Source: Planctomycetaceae bacterium (lineage in GTDB: Bacteria > Planctomycetota > Planctomycetia > Planctomycetales > Planctomycetaceae). Taken from it: a DNA stretch of 64,000 nt. This document shows positions 50,863 through 58,488 of this stretch, one piece after another. Position numbers and translations under genes: made by a program. The stretch covers positions 62,001 through 126,000 of the forward strand of contig JAKFUG010000037.1 of the NCBI GenBank assembly GCA_021732785.1. Direction: 5' to 3'. The notes beneath the pieces are model-generated. The model searched no databases. It was not told where the DNA came from and worked only from the letters and a program-made list of their open reading frames with translations. Positions within the stretch are counted from its first letter, which is position 1. The number at the start of each line of letters is the position of its first letter.

Positions 50863-52293
50863 TCACGCGATGATGTCGGTCACCACATGCCCGAAGACGT
50901 CGGTGAGGCGCATGTCGCGGCCGCCGAAGCGCACCGTCAGCCGCGTGTGTTCGATGCCGAGGAGTTGCAGCATGGTGGCGTGCATGTCGTGCATTTCGAG
51001 TTTCTTGTCGATCGCGTGGTAACCGTAATCGTCGGTCGCGCCGTAGGCTAACCCGCCCTTCACGCCGCCGCCCGCCATCCAGATGGAATAGCCGAACGGA
51101 TTGTGATCGCGACCGTCCGATCCTTGCGCCATGGGTGTGCGGCCGAATTCCCCGGCGAAAATGATCACCGTTTCGTCGAGTAACCCGCGGGCTTTGAGAT
51201 CACTGAGCAACCCGCCGATCGGTTGATCGACCGCGCGGCAATTGCGTTCATGACCTTCCTTTAACCCCTGATGCTGATCCCAGCGATCAACCCCCACGCC
51301 GGGACACGTCAGCTCGATGAACCGCACGCCGCGCTCGATCAACCGCCGGGCAATCAGGCAGTTCCGACCGTAGGTTCGCGTCTGCTCATAATCGGCGAAG
51401 AGCCCATACATTTCCTGCGTGGCTTTGGATTCGCTCGACACATCGGCGAGATCGGGAACCGCCGTCTGCATCCGGAACGCGAGTTCGTAATTGGCAATCG
51501 CGGATTCCAGTTCACCGGGACTGCCGAGTTGCGAGAGCACGTTGCGATCGAGCTGCCGCATCAAGCCGAGCTTGCGGGATTGTGCGGAGACCGTGGCTTC
51601 GGTGCGTTCCAGGTCGGCGACCAGCGATTGTCCCGGTTTGAAGATCGAGCCCTGATGCGTCGCCGGCAGAAAACCGTTGTGGAAGCAATCGAGCCCGCCG
51701 GGGGGAATCAAACCGCCGTTGAGGACGATGAAGCCCGGCAAATTGCGGCACTCGGTTCCCAGACCGTAAGAGATCCACGCTCCCATGCTCGGCCGGCCTT
51801 GCAACCCGTGTCCGGTGTGCAGGAAATAGTTCGCGTTCGTGTGTTCCGAGAATGCCGACGTCATCGACCGGATCACGCAAATATCATCCGCATGGCGACC
51901 GATGTGCGGAATGATCATGCTCATCGGCAGGCCCGATTCACCGTAGTTGGCGAACGGCCACGGCGACTTGAGCACGTTGCCAATGTTGTTGAACTGTGTC
52001 GGCTGCACCTTCACCTTGATCGGTTGCCCATGCTCGGCGTCCAACCGCGGCTTGGGATCGAATAGATCCATCTGCGACGGCCCGCCGTCCATGTACAGAA
52101 AGATGACGTTCTTCGCCGTCGCCGTCCGCATGGGCGTCCGCGGCAGCAACGACCCGGCATCAATCGCCGCGGCCCCATAAGCGGAATCGTGGGCGAGGGC
52201 GGTGAGCGCAATGCCGCCAAACCCGCACGCCGTCTGCGCGAGAAACTGCCGACGATTGTTCGGACGCGGAGCGAAATACTGGCAGTGGGACAT
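50863..52293 (-). CDS. DUF1501 protein with Tat signal (copy 2)
   Basis: 476 residues from ATG 52293, five bases after GAGG; two further start codons precede it in frame. The leader has NNRRQFLAQTACGFGGIALT, a clear twin-arginine signal. Family blocks: FLYMDGGPSQMDLFDPKPRL, then WISYGLGTECRNLPGFIVLN, FAGEFGRTPMAQGSDGRDHN and YGATDDYGYHAIDKKLEMHD. It is a larger subfamily than copy 1 and contains a different C-terminal third. It is not beside a DUF1549/1553 gene. Confidence 0.9.
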   Translation of the reverse strand: MSHCQYFAPRPNNRRQFLAQTACGFGGIALTALAHDSAYGAAAIDAGSLLPRTPMRTATAKNVIFLYMDGGPSQMDLFDPKPRLDAEHGQPIKVKVQPTQFNNIGNVLKSPWPFANYGESGLPMSMIIPHIGRHADDICVIRSMTSAFSEHTNANYFLHTGHGLQGRPSMGAWISYGLGTECRNLPGFIVLNGGLIPPGGLDCFHNGFLPATHQGSIFKPGQSLVADLERTEATVSAQSRKLGLMRQLDRNVLSQLGSPGELESAIANYELAFRMQTAVPDLADVSSESKATQEMYGLFADYEQTRTYGRNCLIARRLIERGVRFIELTCPGVGVDRWDQHQGLKEGHERNCRAVDQPIGGLLSDLKARGLLDETVIIFAGEFGRTPMAQGSDGRDHNPFGYSIWMAGGGVKGGLAYGATDDYGYHAIDKKLEMHDMHATMLQLLGIEHTRLTVRFGGRDMRLTDVFGHVVTDIIA

Positions 52294-52397
52294 CATCACC
52301 TCGAAAATCGATCACGCGGAACCATCACTCACCGTGGCATCAATCCCGCCCGACGATTTTTACTATGACGCGCTCAGGGTTGAGGAGTCCAGTCTGA

Positions 52398-52694
52398 TTA
52401 AACCCGTGATTGCCAATGAAGAGGACCGCGACTGCCGTGGAGAACCGCGACGATTTCGACACTGCGGGAAGTTGTACGGAAGTAAACGACATACGGAAAA
52501 CGTTTCATCCGAACACGGCGAACGTCTTTGTAACCGGCGGCGTACAATTTCGGGAACTCACGAATGTGGTCAAACACAACATCGACGGCGGCCAGAAATT
52601 CCGCGCCCAATCCCGCTTGTCGGCCTTCATACCAATCGCGTCCTTCGGCCAGGTCCGTTTCGGCTTCCGGACGGACGATGAGCGGAGATGTCAT
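52398..52694 (-). CDS. ParE/RelE-type toxin of second toxin-antitoxin pair
   Basis: 98 residues. It starts at ATG 52694 overlapping the antitoxin stop (ATGA). The fold pattern is ParE/RelE: VRPEAETDLAEGRDWYEGRQ (first helices), AEFLAAVDVVFDHIREFPKL, then VRRVRMKRFPYVVYFRTTSR and a final VEIVAVLHGSRGPLHW. The basic, Arg-rich central strand and 'vlHgsR-p-W' end are family hallmarks. ParE proteins poison gyrase and RelE cleaves mRNA; the family cannot be told apart by eye. Confidence 0.88.
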   Translation of the reverse strand: MTSPLIVRPEAETDLAEGRDWYEGRQAGLGAEFLAAVDVVFDHIREFPKLYAAGYKDVRRVRMKRFPYVVYFRTTSRSVEIVAVLHGSRGPLHWQSRV

Positions 52695-52909
52695 TGTTCC
52701 CCACGCAATCGGGCTCGGACTTCTTCCCAGGGACGGCCTGCGGACGGATTCGCATCGGCGGCGGCTAACCGACGATCGAGTTCCTCGCGATGGCTTTGCG
52801 GGATGGGCTCGCTTTCGGGTGCCAAACTGTCCCAGATTTCCCCGATCAGTTGGAGGCGGTCTTCCGCACTGAGCCGATCAATTCCGAGTTCGCGCATGGA
52901 TGCTGACAT
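52691..52909 (-). CDS. ParD-like antitoxin (addiction-module component)
   Basis: About 72 residues from ATG 52909; ATG 52897 is a possible alternative start. The sequence SASMRELGIDRLSAEDRLQL continues IGEIWDSLAPESEPIPQSHR and ends with REELDRRLAAADANPSAGRP WEEVRARLRG, the 'addiction module component' family paired with ParE-like toxins. The gene before it on the minus strand is DUF1559, 77 bases away. It is the template against which the small protein at 55076 is compared. Confidence 0.86.
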   Translation of the reverse strand: MSASMRELGIDRLSAEDRLQLIGEIWDSLAPESEPIPQSHREELDRRLAAADANPSAGRPWEEVRARLRGEQ

Positions 52910-52986
52910 CGATTCGTCTCGCAAGGGATGTAACCGTACCACCATTCTAATCGTGACGGACGGGAGGAGGAAACGGTGACGTGCAT

Positions 52987-53982
52987 TCAAAACTCATTCA
53001 CGACTTCGCCCCCTTTGATCGTGGCGAGCGCGCGGTACAACCCGAGGGCCATGTTTTCGCCGAGAAACTTGACGCTGCCGTCGGCCAGACAGAAATGAGC
53101 ACCGCCGATGTGCCGGCTGCGGAAGCCGTTCGTGCCTTGCCAATCGCCCGAGGCGTATGGCGTGCCATTGGGGCGGCGGGCGTTGATCGGGAAATTCGCG
53201 ATCGCACACGCTTCGACAGAATGGGCCCACGCGAAGCCGATGCCGTAGTGCATGTCGCCGGGGCCGTTGGGATCGTAGGTTTGTTCGCCGACCATCGTCG
53301 TGTTGCTGAGGCCGTCGGTGACATCGCGCAGACGGACGACGTGGGCCCAGTTCATCGGGTAGAGAATGCCGTCGCCATTTTCCCACGGTTCGCAGCCATG
53401 CCCGCCGGTGCCGGGGTTGGCCCAATCCCCCCAGCAGAAGTTCGCCCCTTGCACGCCCTTGTAGTTGGTCATGCCGACCAGCGGGTTCGTGCGGAGGTAA
53501 TGCGAACGTTCGTTACGCGGACCGCCGATGACATCGGACGGGCAGAGATAGCACGCCAACGATATTGGAAAAACTGGGCTGTCTTTCAATGCGGAGATCG
53601 GGATCTTTCCTGTGTGCCACAATGGAGAAGCATCAACATACGGCAAAATTGAGGCCAACCAACTCCACGACTGTGAATCTTCGTAGGCATAGTTCCAGAC
53701 CGCAGAGTACGCATAATCACCATAGCGGTTGATCGGGAAAACGCCGTCATTAGTGTCGGCGTAATTATGCACCGCCAGCCCGATCTGTTTCAGATTGTTG
53801 CGGCATTGCGTCCGCCGGGCGGCTTCGCGGGCCTGTTGCACGGCGGGTAACAGCAGCGCGATCAGGATGGCGATGATTGCAATCACCACCAGCAGTTCAA
53901 TCAGCGTGAACCCGCATGATCCTCGTTCCCATGCTCTGCGTGGGAACGCACGGTCGCGACGCTCTGCGTCGCCGGGTTGCAT
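52987..53982 (-). CDS. DUF1559 protein with prepilin-like leader; start lies in a family-4 repeat
   Basis: About 331 residues. The prepilin motif G-FTLIELLVVIAIIAIL (Gly24, Phe25, Glu29) and the following QQAREAARRTQCRNNLKQIG are diagnostic for DUF1559, a pseudopilin-like family very abundant in planctomycetes. The domain ends with GGAHFCLADGSVKFL and VNEF. In most members a short 'M..RRGFTLIEL' leader is used. Here the leader before Gly24 reads MQPGDAERRDRAFPRRAWER, which is translated from the family-4 repeat at 53922-54050, so that the original start was probably lost. No Shine-Dalgarno is visible upstream of 53982. Confidence 0.78.
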   Translation of the reverse strand: MQPGDAERRDRAFPRRAWERGSCGFTLIELLVVIAIIAILIALLLPAVQQAREAARRTQCRNNLKQIGLAVHNYADTNDGVFPINRYGDYAYSAVWNYAYEDSQSWSWLASILPYVDASPLWHTGKIPISALKDSPVFPISLACYLCPSDVIGGPRNERSHYLRTNPLVGMTNYKGVQGANFCWGDWANPGTGGHGCEPWENGDGILYPMNWAHVVRLRDVTDGLSNTTMVGEQTYDPNGPGDMHYGIGFAWAHSVEACAIANFPINARRPNGTPYASGDWQGTNGFRSRHIGGAHFCLADGSVKFLGENMALGLYRALATIKGGEVVNEF

Positions 53983-54050
53983 CGTGCGATGATCATTCGC
54001 CGACGCGGAGCGTCGCCGCCAGGCATTCCCACGCGGAGCGCGGGAACGAG
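53922..54050. repeat. Repeat family 4, copy C, overlapping the DUF1559 5' end
   Basis: CTCGTTCCCATGCTCTGCGT at the left and CACGCGGAGCGCGGGAACGA at the right, with GACGCTCTGCGTCG inside. It spans from 11 bases after the lipoprotein stop to the DUF1559 leader codons. Same family as 49731-49862. Confidence 0.85.
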
Positions 54051-54061
54051 TAGAAGGTCGA

Positions 54062-54484
54062 TTACTGTGGCACATGAGTGACCAACTCCCAATCGAACGG
54101 GGGCTTCCTGGCGGGATCGACCACGATCTCCAGCGGCGTCTGCTTTGGATCGCTGAAAATCGCGGGGACAATCGATTTCGGTAAGCCGGGATGAGCCGCG
54201 CCGCTGGCGTCTTTCGTCGCTGCCGTGGCGAAGATCACCACACGGTATTTCCCCGGCGGCGCTCCCGGCTTGCGTTGCGTATAGACGACATACTTACCGT
54301 CGGCGTCGATGCTGCCCGTGGGTTGCTCCCAGTTGGAATCCCCCGCCTCCGGCCGCAGCGTGACCGACCCGTTGGACAGCGGTTGACCGTCGAGCGTCAC
54401 CCGCCCCGCGACCGGAACGAGTTTCGGGCCGTCGTCGGCACAACCGGCCAACATCATGGAGACAACGAGCGTCCATGACGCCAT
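54062..54484 (-). CDS. Small lipoprotein, carboxypeptidase-regulatory-like fold
   Basis: 140 residues from ATG 54484; the ribosome site is weak, so the start is tentative. The leader MASWTLVVSMMLAGC ends in a lipobox. The mature part KLVPVAGRVTLDGQPLSNGS continues VTLRPEAGDSNWEQPTGSID, then GKYVVYTQRKPGAPPGKYRV, a carboxypeptidase-regulatory-like beta-sandwich ('vsGrVtldGkPl'). It lies directly upstream of DUF1559; such pairs are frequent in planctomycetes, but here the family-4 repeat separates them. Confidence 0.75.
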   Translation of the reverse strand: MASWTLVVSMMLAGCADDGPKLVPVAGRVTLDGQPLSNGSVTLRPEAGDSNWEQPTGSIDADGKYVVYTQRKPGAPPGKYRVVIFATAATKDASGAAHPGLPKSIVPAIFSDPKQTPLEIVVDPARKPPFDWELVTHVPQ

Positions 54485-54662
54485 CACAGCGGGGAAAATG
54501 CGGCGTGACAACCGAAAGGACGAAATCACGGAATGGTGGCCGCGAAAGGAGGACGAACGAGCGCTCGCTTCAACAGTGTATCGCCGATGTTCGTGCGGAC
54601 CAAATTTTTTCTGCCCATTCGGCGCAGGCGATCTCATTTTTAAACGTTGGGTGCTATCGGCT
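54485..54662. other. Intergenic, nothing seen
   Basis: 178 bp between the lipoprotein start and the protease-like gene stop, both on the minus strand. No repeat, RNA structure or coding frame was identified. Confidence 0.5.
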
Positions 54663-55079
54663 TCAGGGTTTCGGCCGGACATCAAACCAGCCTTGAGAAC
54701 GAAAGAAACAGACGTCGAATTCCATGAAGAAATTGACTTGTCCCAGGATGACGGAAACGGTGTCGGTCTGCGCCCAGGCCCATGCCAATCGAACCGGTGG
54801 AAAGCTTCCCACGACCGCGGATAACACAACGATCCGGGCGTCGACGGATGCCAGATTGCCCGACAATTGAACAGTCCGCGTTTCTTTGTTCCAATCGAAT
54901 CCCAGTTGGAGACCGAGCGAATAGGGCAGCACATTGATTGCCGCCCCGCTATCGACCAGCCCCGTCGTGGTGACCGGTTGACTGCCGATCAAATCCAGTG
55001 GCAGCATTGGAGCCAGGCTGGCTTGACCGAGAGACGGGTCACGCGCGACGTAAGAAAACCGCTGCGGTAAGAAACTCAT
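54663..55079 (-). CDS. Retropepsin-like (clan AA) aspartic protease, ATGA-coupled to a small upstream gene
   Basis: 138 residues from ATG 55079. The catalytic motif is TTTGLVDSGAAINVLPYSLG (DSG as in retropepsins), and VSVILGQVNFFMEFDV carries the second hydrophobic-hydrophobic-Gly element. One DSG per chain implies a homodimer, as in retroviral proteases. The gene overlaps the 69-aa gene by ATGA, so both are translated together. Bacterial relatives process proteins inside the cell or at the membrane; the substrate here is unknown. No signal peptide is visible. Confidence 0.8.
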   Translation of the reverse strand: MSFLPQRFSYVARDPSLGQASLAPMLPLDLIGSQPVTTTGLVDSGAAINVLPYSLGLQLGFDWNKETRTVQLSGNLASVDARIVVLSAVVGSFPPVRLAWAWAQTDTVSVILGQVNFFMEFDVCFFRSQGWFDVRPKP

Positions 55080-55285
55080 GCCGGGCCCTTGTCGTCCTCC
55101 AGCGCTTGCAACATCGCCGCGGCCGCAGTGAAGGCCCGGTCGGGGGACCAAATTGGATACGATTGACCCGGTTCAATGGGAGCAGCATCGGCTTGTTCCA
55201 GATCCTGAGCGAGGACCTGGATCAGCCGAATTTTGTCCAACCGGGAAAGTGATTGCACGTCCGGCCACACTTCGATGAGCGACAT
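55076..55285 (-). CDS. 69-aa protein upstream of the aspartic protease; antitoxin-like N-terminus
   Basis: ATG 55285 with AAGGAAC eight bases upstream. MSLIEVWPDVQSLSRLDKIR continues LIQVLAQDLEQADAAPIEPG. The segment LSRLDKIRLIQVLAQDLEQ aligns with LSAEDRLQLIGEIWDSLAP of the ParD-like antitoxin at 52691-52909 (L-S-D-K/R-L-I-L/I-D). The C-terminal half YPIWSPDRAFTAAAAMLQAL contains an acidic, flexible tail (EDDKG). The ATGA junction with the protease is the layout of a toxin-antitoxin operon. The role is not known; it could be an inhibitor, substrate or adaptor of the protease. Confidence 0.75.
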   Translation of the reverse strand: MSLIEVWPDVQSLSRLDKIRLIQVLAQDLEQADAAPIEPGQSYPIWSPDRAFTAAAAMLQALEDDKGPA

Positions 55286-55305
55286 CACCAAGTTCCTTTT
55301 CAAGT

Positions 55306-55641
55306 TCACGCCGGCTTGGCAGACGGATCGGGAATCTGCACCTGGATGGCGTCTCCTTCGACGCGGACGGGGTAGCAATCGGTGCGGATTTTCGATTTGG
55401 GATTGTCGAGCCACAGGCCGTCGCGGATGCAGAATTTCCACGCGTGCCAGGGACACATCACGGCGTCTCCTTCGACGTAGCCTTCGGCGAGCGACGCCCC
55501 CATGTGCGGGCAGGTGTCGTTGATCGCGAAGTATTCGCCGCCGCGCTGAAACACGGCGACAAGCCGTCCCTGCACGACGAATGCGCGGCCCTGTCCTTCG
55601 GGGATGTCGCCTACGATTGCCACGGTTTCAAAGTCGGTCAT
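55306..55641 (-). CDS. Rieske [2Fe-2S] protein, NirD-like
   Basis: 111 residues from ATG 55641. The cluster ligands are CPHMGASLAEG (Cys-x-His) and CPWHAWKF (Cys-x-x-His), the standard Rieske pair. The fold ends in 'YPVRVEGDAIQVQIPD'. It is close to the small subunit of nitrite reductase or to the ferredoxin-like Rieske protein of dioxygenases. No oxygenase or nitrite reductase large subunit is adjacent, so a general electron-transfer role is inferred. The gene ends 20 bases before the 69-aa gene and may be co-transcribed with it. Confidence 0.9.
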   Translation of the reverse strand: MTDFETVAIVGDIPEGQGRAFVVQGRLVAVFQRGGEYFAINDTCPHMGASLAEGYVEGDAVMCPWHAWKFCIRDGLWLDNPKSKIRTDCYPVRVEGDAIQVQIPDPSAKPA

Positions 55642-55925
55642 GCGTTGCCTGCGTCTGCCTGTTTTGCCAGAAATCGATTGCGGTCCATCGTAAACGATTG
55701 TGGAAATGGTGTCGCGGGCACCGGTCGTGGGTGGCCAGGAATGCTCTTGATCCCGGAGGGATCGCAGACGGTAGCCGGTGGTCGTAGCGGAGCGGAGACC
55801 ACCGGATTCATGGCCCTCAAGTGACGCATCCCGGAGGGATGCCAGCCGTGGTTGTTCGTCGTTCTGGCACCCCGCCGGGGTCGAAGCTGTTGATTGCCAA
55901 ACTTGTGATGTCTCCAAGCTGGGCT
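55642..55925. other. Intergenic region with family-3 repeat, copy B
   Basis: From 55642 to 55747 nothing is visible beyond the 5' region of the Rieske gene. The repeat at 55748-55882 follows, then the last 40 bases before the MenC-like stop. Confidence 0.6.
55748..55882. repeat. Repeat family 3, copy B
   Basis: GATCCCGGAGGGATCGCAGA, CGGTAGCCGGTGGT, the inverse GAGACCACCGGATTCATGG, then GACGCATCCCGGAGGGATGC and TTCTGGCACCCCGCCGGGGT. The last block differs from copy A but keeps the shape (stem-loop of CTGGCA-CC). Confidence 0.8.
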
Positions 55926-57035
55926 TCAGGACAGCGTCGCAGTTTGGCGCGAACAGCGGGTCAAGCGCGCGGGAACCGGTTCCGCAAGTTGTTTCGGGAC
56001 GGCGACGGCGGGGCAGCCTTCGGCGTCGGCGATCAGTTCCACCGGCGGGTCGGCGAGGTCTTCCGTGTAGAACCGCGCGCTCGGAAAGATGTCCGCGGGG
56101 TACGTGAAGTTCGGCAGCGATCCCAGCGCGATGCAGCTTTGGGCACCGACGGCACTTTCCAGCATCCCGCCCACCCAGCACGGAATCCCCGCGGCCTGGC
56201 AGGCATCGTGAATCTTCTTCGCCACCGTCAACCCGCCCACACGCCCCGGCTTGATGTTCACATACCGGCACGCTTTCAACGCCAGCGCCTGTTGCGTGTG
56301 CGGCAACCCGACAATGCTTTCATCGAGACACACCGGCGTCGCGATCGCGGCCTGCAACGCAGCATGATCCACGAGATCATCGTGCCGCAGCGGTTGTTCG
56401 ATCATCGCGAGATTCAACTCATCCACCTGTCGAAACAGCGGCAGATCATCGAGCCGGTAACCGCTGTTGCAATCGATGTGAACCGTGGCCGACGGAAAGG
56501 CTTCGCGCACGGCCCGCAGCATGGGCAGGTCCCAACCGGGACGGAACTTCAATTTGATACGGCGAAACTTTTTCGCGACGGCCCCTTCCACGGATTTCAA
56601 CAAATCGTCGATGGAATCCATCACACCGAAGTCCGCCCCGACGGCGAACCGATCTCGCGTGCCGCCGAGGAGTTGCGCGACGGTGCGTCCGGTCCGTTGC
56701 GATTCGAGATTCCACCACGCGGTGTCGAAGACGGCTTTCGCGAAGGGATTGCCTTTGAAGAGCGACAAGCACTGTTGCAAAGCGTCGCCGCTGGTGATGT
56801 CCTGATGCAGCAGCGCCGGACCGAACCAGTCGCGACAGATGGCGAACACGCCGCCGGCCCATTCGGGGCTGTAACACGGTGCCGCGAACGGGGCGGCTTC
56901 TCCCCATGCGGACAGCGACCCACTCGTCAATCGGCACAGCACGGCTTCAATCGCCGCATCTTCGCCGTACGCCGTCCGCCACGGATAAATGAGGGGCATC
57001 GCCACGTGAAACAGGTCGATCCGGTCGATACGCAT
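55926..57035 (-). CDS. menC: Enolase-superfamily protein, MenC/NAAAR-like
   Basis: 369 residues. The KxK motif is in RRIKLKFRPGWD, metal ligands in VHIDCNSGYRL (Asp), AMIEQPLRH (Glu) and VCLDESIVG (Asp), and the second catalytic Lys in YVNIKPGRVGG. These match o-succinylbenzoate synthase (menaquinone pathway) and the related N-acylamino acid racemases. Other men genes are absent from the window, so o-succinylbenzoate synthase versus racemase/dipeptide epimerase is not settled. The start ATG 57035 has a weak ribosome site. Confidence 0.85.
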   Translation of the reverse strand: MRIDRIDLFHVAMPLIYPWRTAYGEDAAIEAVLCRLTSGSLSAWGEAAPFAAPCYSPEWAGGVFAICRDWFGPALLHQDITSGDALQQCLSLFKGNPFAKAVFDTAWWNLESQRTGRTVAQLLGGTRDRFAVGADFGVMDSIDDLLKSVEGAVAKKFRRIKLKFRPGWDLPMLRAVREAFPSATVHIDCNSGYRLDDLPLFRQVDELNLAMIEQPLRHDDLVDHAALQAAIATPVCLDESIVGLPHTQQALALKACRYVNIKPGRVGGLTVAKKIHDACQAAGIPCWVGGMLESAVGAQSCIALGSLPNFTYPADIFPSARFYTEDLADPPVELIADAEGCPAVAVPKQLAEPVPARLTRCSRQTATLS

Positions 57036-57236
57036 TGGAGGCGAGTTCCCAAGGATGGAACCAACGATGAGGCCGTGTGATCATCGGATCGCGGTGTGGC
57101 GACGTCAATTGCAGGACTGCGGCGGCGGAACTTGGCGATTGGAATTTGGAACTTCGCCCCACACTCGCCCAATTGGCCTGTGCGCTGGCATAATCCGTTT
57201 TTCGATTCACAAACTCGATTTGCATTTGGTGATGGA

Positions 57237-58439
57237 ATGAAGTTCGCGCTGGTGATTCCGGATGGGTGTGCTGATGAACCGCAACCGTCGCTCGGCAAGT
57301 TGACGCCATTGCAGGCGGCGATGGTCCCGCACATGGATGAGGTCGCGAAAGCCGGGATCGTCGGCCGGGCCGATCATGTGCCCGCGTCCATGCCCTCCGG
57401 CAGCGATGTCGGCACGATGAGTCTCTTCGGTTACGACCCGCTGCAATTCCATACGGGTCGCGCCCCATTGGAAGCCGCCGCACAGGGGATTGAACTCGGT
57501 GCGGAGGATTGGGCCGTCCGTTGTAACTTCGTCACCGTGATTGATGAGGTGATGAAAAGCTTCACCGCGAGCCAGATTCCCAACGATGTCGGCCAGGCGC
57601 TGATCGAAGTCCTGCAGCGCGATCAATGCGGAGATCCGAACTGGAAATACTACGCCGGGGTGAGCTACCGCAATCTGTTGCTCTACCGGTCGCGCGACGG
57701 GAAAGCCCCGTTCACCACGAAAACGGACAGCACGCCGCCGCACGACATCACCGATCAGCCGATCGCCGCACATCTGCCGGCGGGACCGGGCAGCGAGGTG
57801 CTGCGTGAGTTGATGCAGCGCAGCCGGCAACTCTTTGGGGAGTGTGCGATCAACACGGCTCGGGGCGACAAAGCGGCGACGCAAACCTGGCTGTGGGGTC
57901 TCGGCAAACGTCCGGCGCTCACGCCGTTTCTGGAACGCTTCGGTAAACGCGGGGCCGTGATCACCGCGGTGGACTTGCTGCGCGGATTGGGCCGGTTGCT
58001 CGGTTGGCAGATCGTGGAAGTTCCCGGCGCGACGGGGTACCTCGACACCGACTATGCCGCCAAGGGACGGTATGCCATCGACACGCTGAAATCCGGCGTT
58101 GATTTCATCGTTGTGCATGTGGAAGCGACCGACGAAGCCTCACACGAAGGGCACGCGCTGGAGAAGGTGAAAGCCCTCGAAGAAATCGACCGCCACATCG
58201 TCGACCCGCTGCATGCCTATCTGAAATCACAAGGCGATTACCGCCTGCTGATCTGCCCGGATCACCCGACGTTTCTGCGCACGAAAACCCACAGCCACGG
58301 GTACGTCCCGTTCACGATGTGCGGCACCGGCATCACCCCGGACAATGCCAAAACCTACGACGAAATCGTCGCCGCCAAATCGGCAGTCACGCTGGATCGC
58401 GGGTGTGAATTGATGCCGCTGTTGTTCAAGGGAACGTGA
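57237..58439 (+). CDS. apgM: 2,3-bisphosphoglycerate-independent phosphoglycerate mutase, archaeal type
   Basis: 400 residues. The opening MKFALVIPDGCADEPQPSLG has the metal-binding Asp and typical short N-terminus, and VPASMPSGSDVGTMSLFGYD holds the nucleophilic Ser in the GSD-G context of ApgM. The alkaline-phosphatase-superfamily metal motifs are in VDFIVVHVEATDEASHEGHA and ICPDHPT followed by THSHGYVPF. It interconverts 3- and 2-phosphoglycerate without 2,3-BPG. The start ATG 57237 has a weak Shine-Dalgarno; the upstream in-frame extension contains the GGAATTTGG repeat and is not coding. Confidence 0.93.
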   Translation: MKFALVIPDGCADEPQPSLGKLTPLQAAMVPHMDEVAKAGIVGRADHVPASMPSGSDVGTMSLFGYDPLQFHTGRAPLEAAAQGIELGAEDWAVRCNFVTVIDEVMKSFTASQIPNDVGQALIEVLQRDQCGDPNWKYYAGVSYRNLLLYRSRDGKAPFTTKTDSTPPHDITDQPIAAHLPAGPGSEVLRELMQRSRQLFGECAINTARGDKAATQTWLWGLGKRPALTPFLERFGKRGAVITAVDLLRGLGRLLGWQIVEVPGATGYLDTDYAAKGRYAIDTLKSGVDFIVVHVEATDEASHEGHALEKVKALEEIDRHIVDPLHAYLKSQGDYRLLICPDHPTFLRTKTHSHGYVPFTMCGTGITPDNAKTYDEIVAAKSAVTLDRGCELMPLLFKGT

Positions 58440-58488
58440 TGACAAGACCAGCCCGTGGCACGCAGAACCGAATCCTTTCGCGGACCGG

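Noticed and set aside
52987-54171. Longer DUF1559 frame starting upstream of 53982
   Set aside because: The upstream part translates the neighbouring lipoprotein region and the repeat in another frame and has no family similarity.
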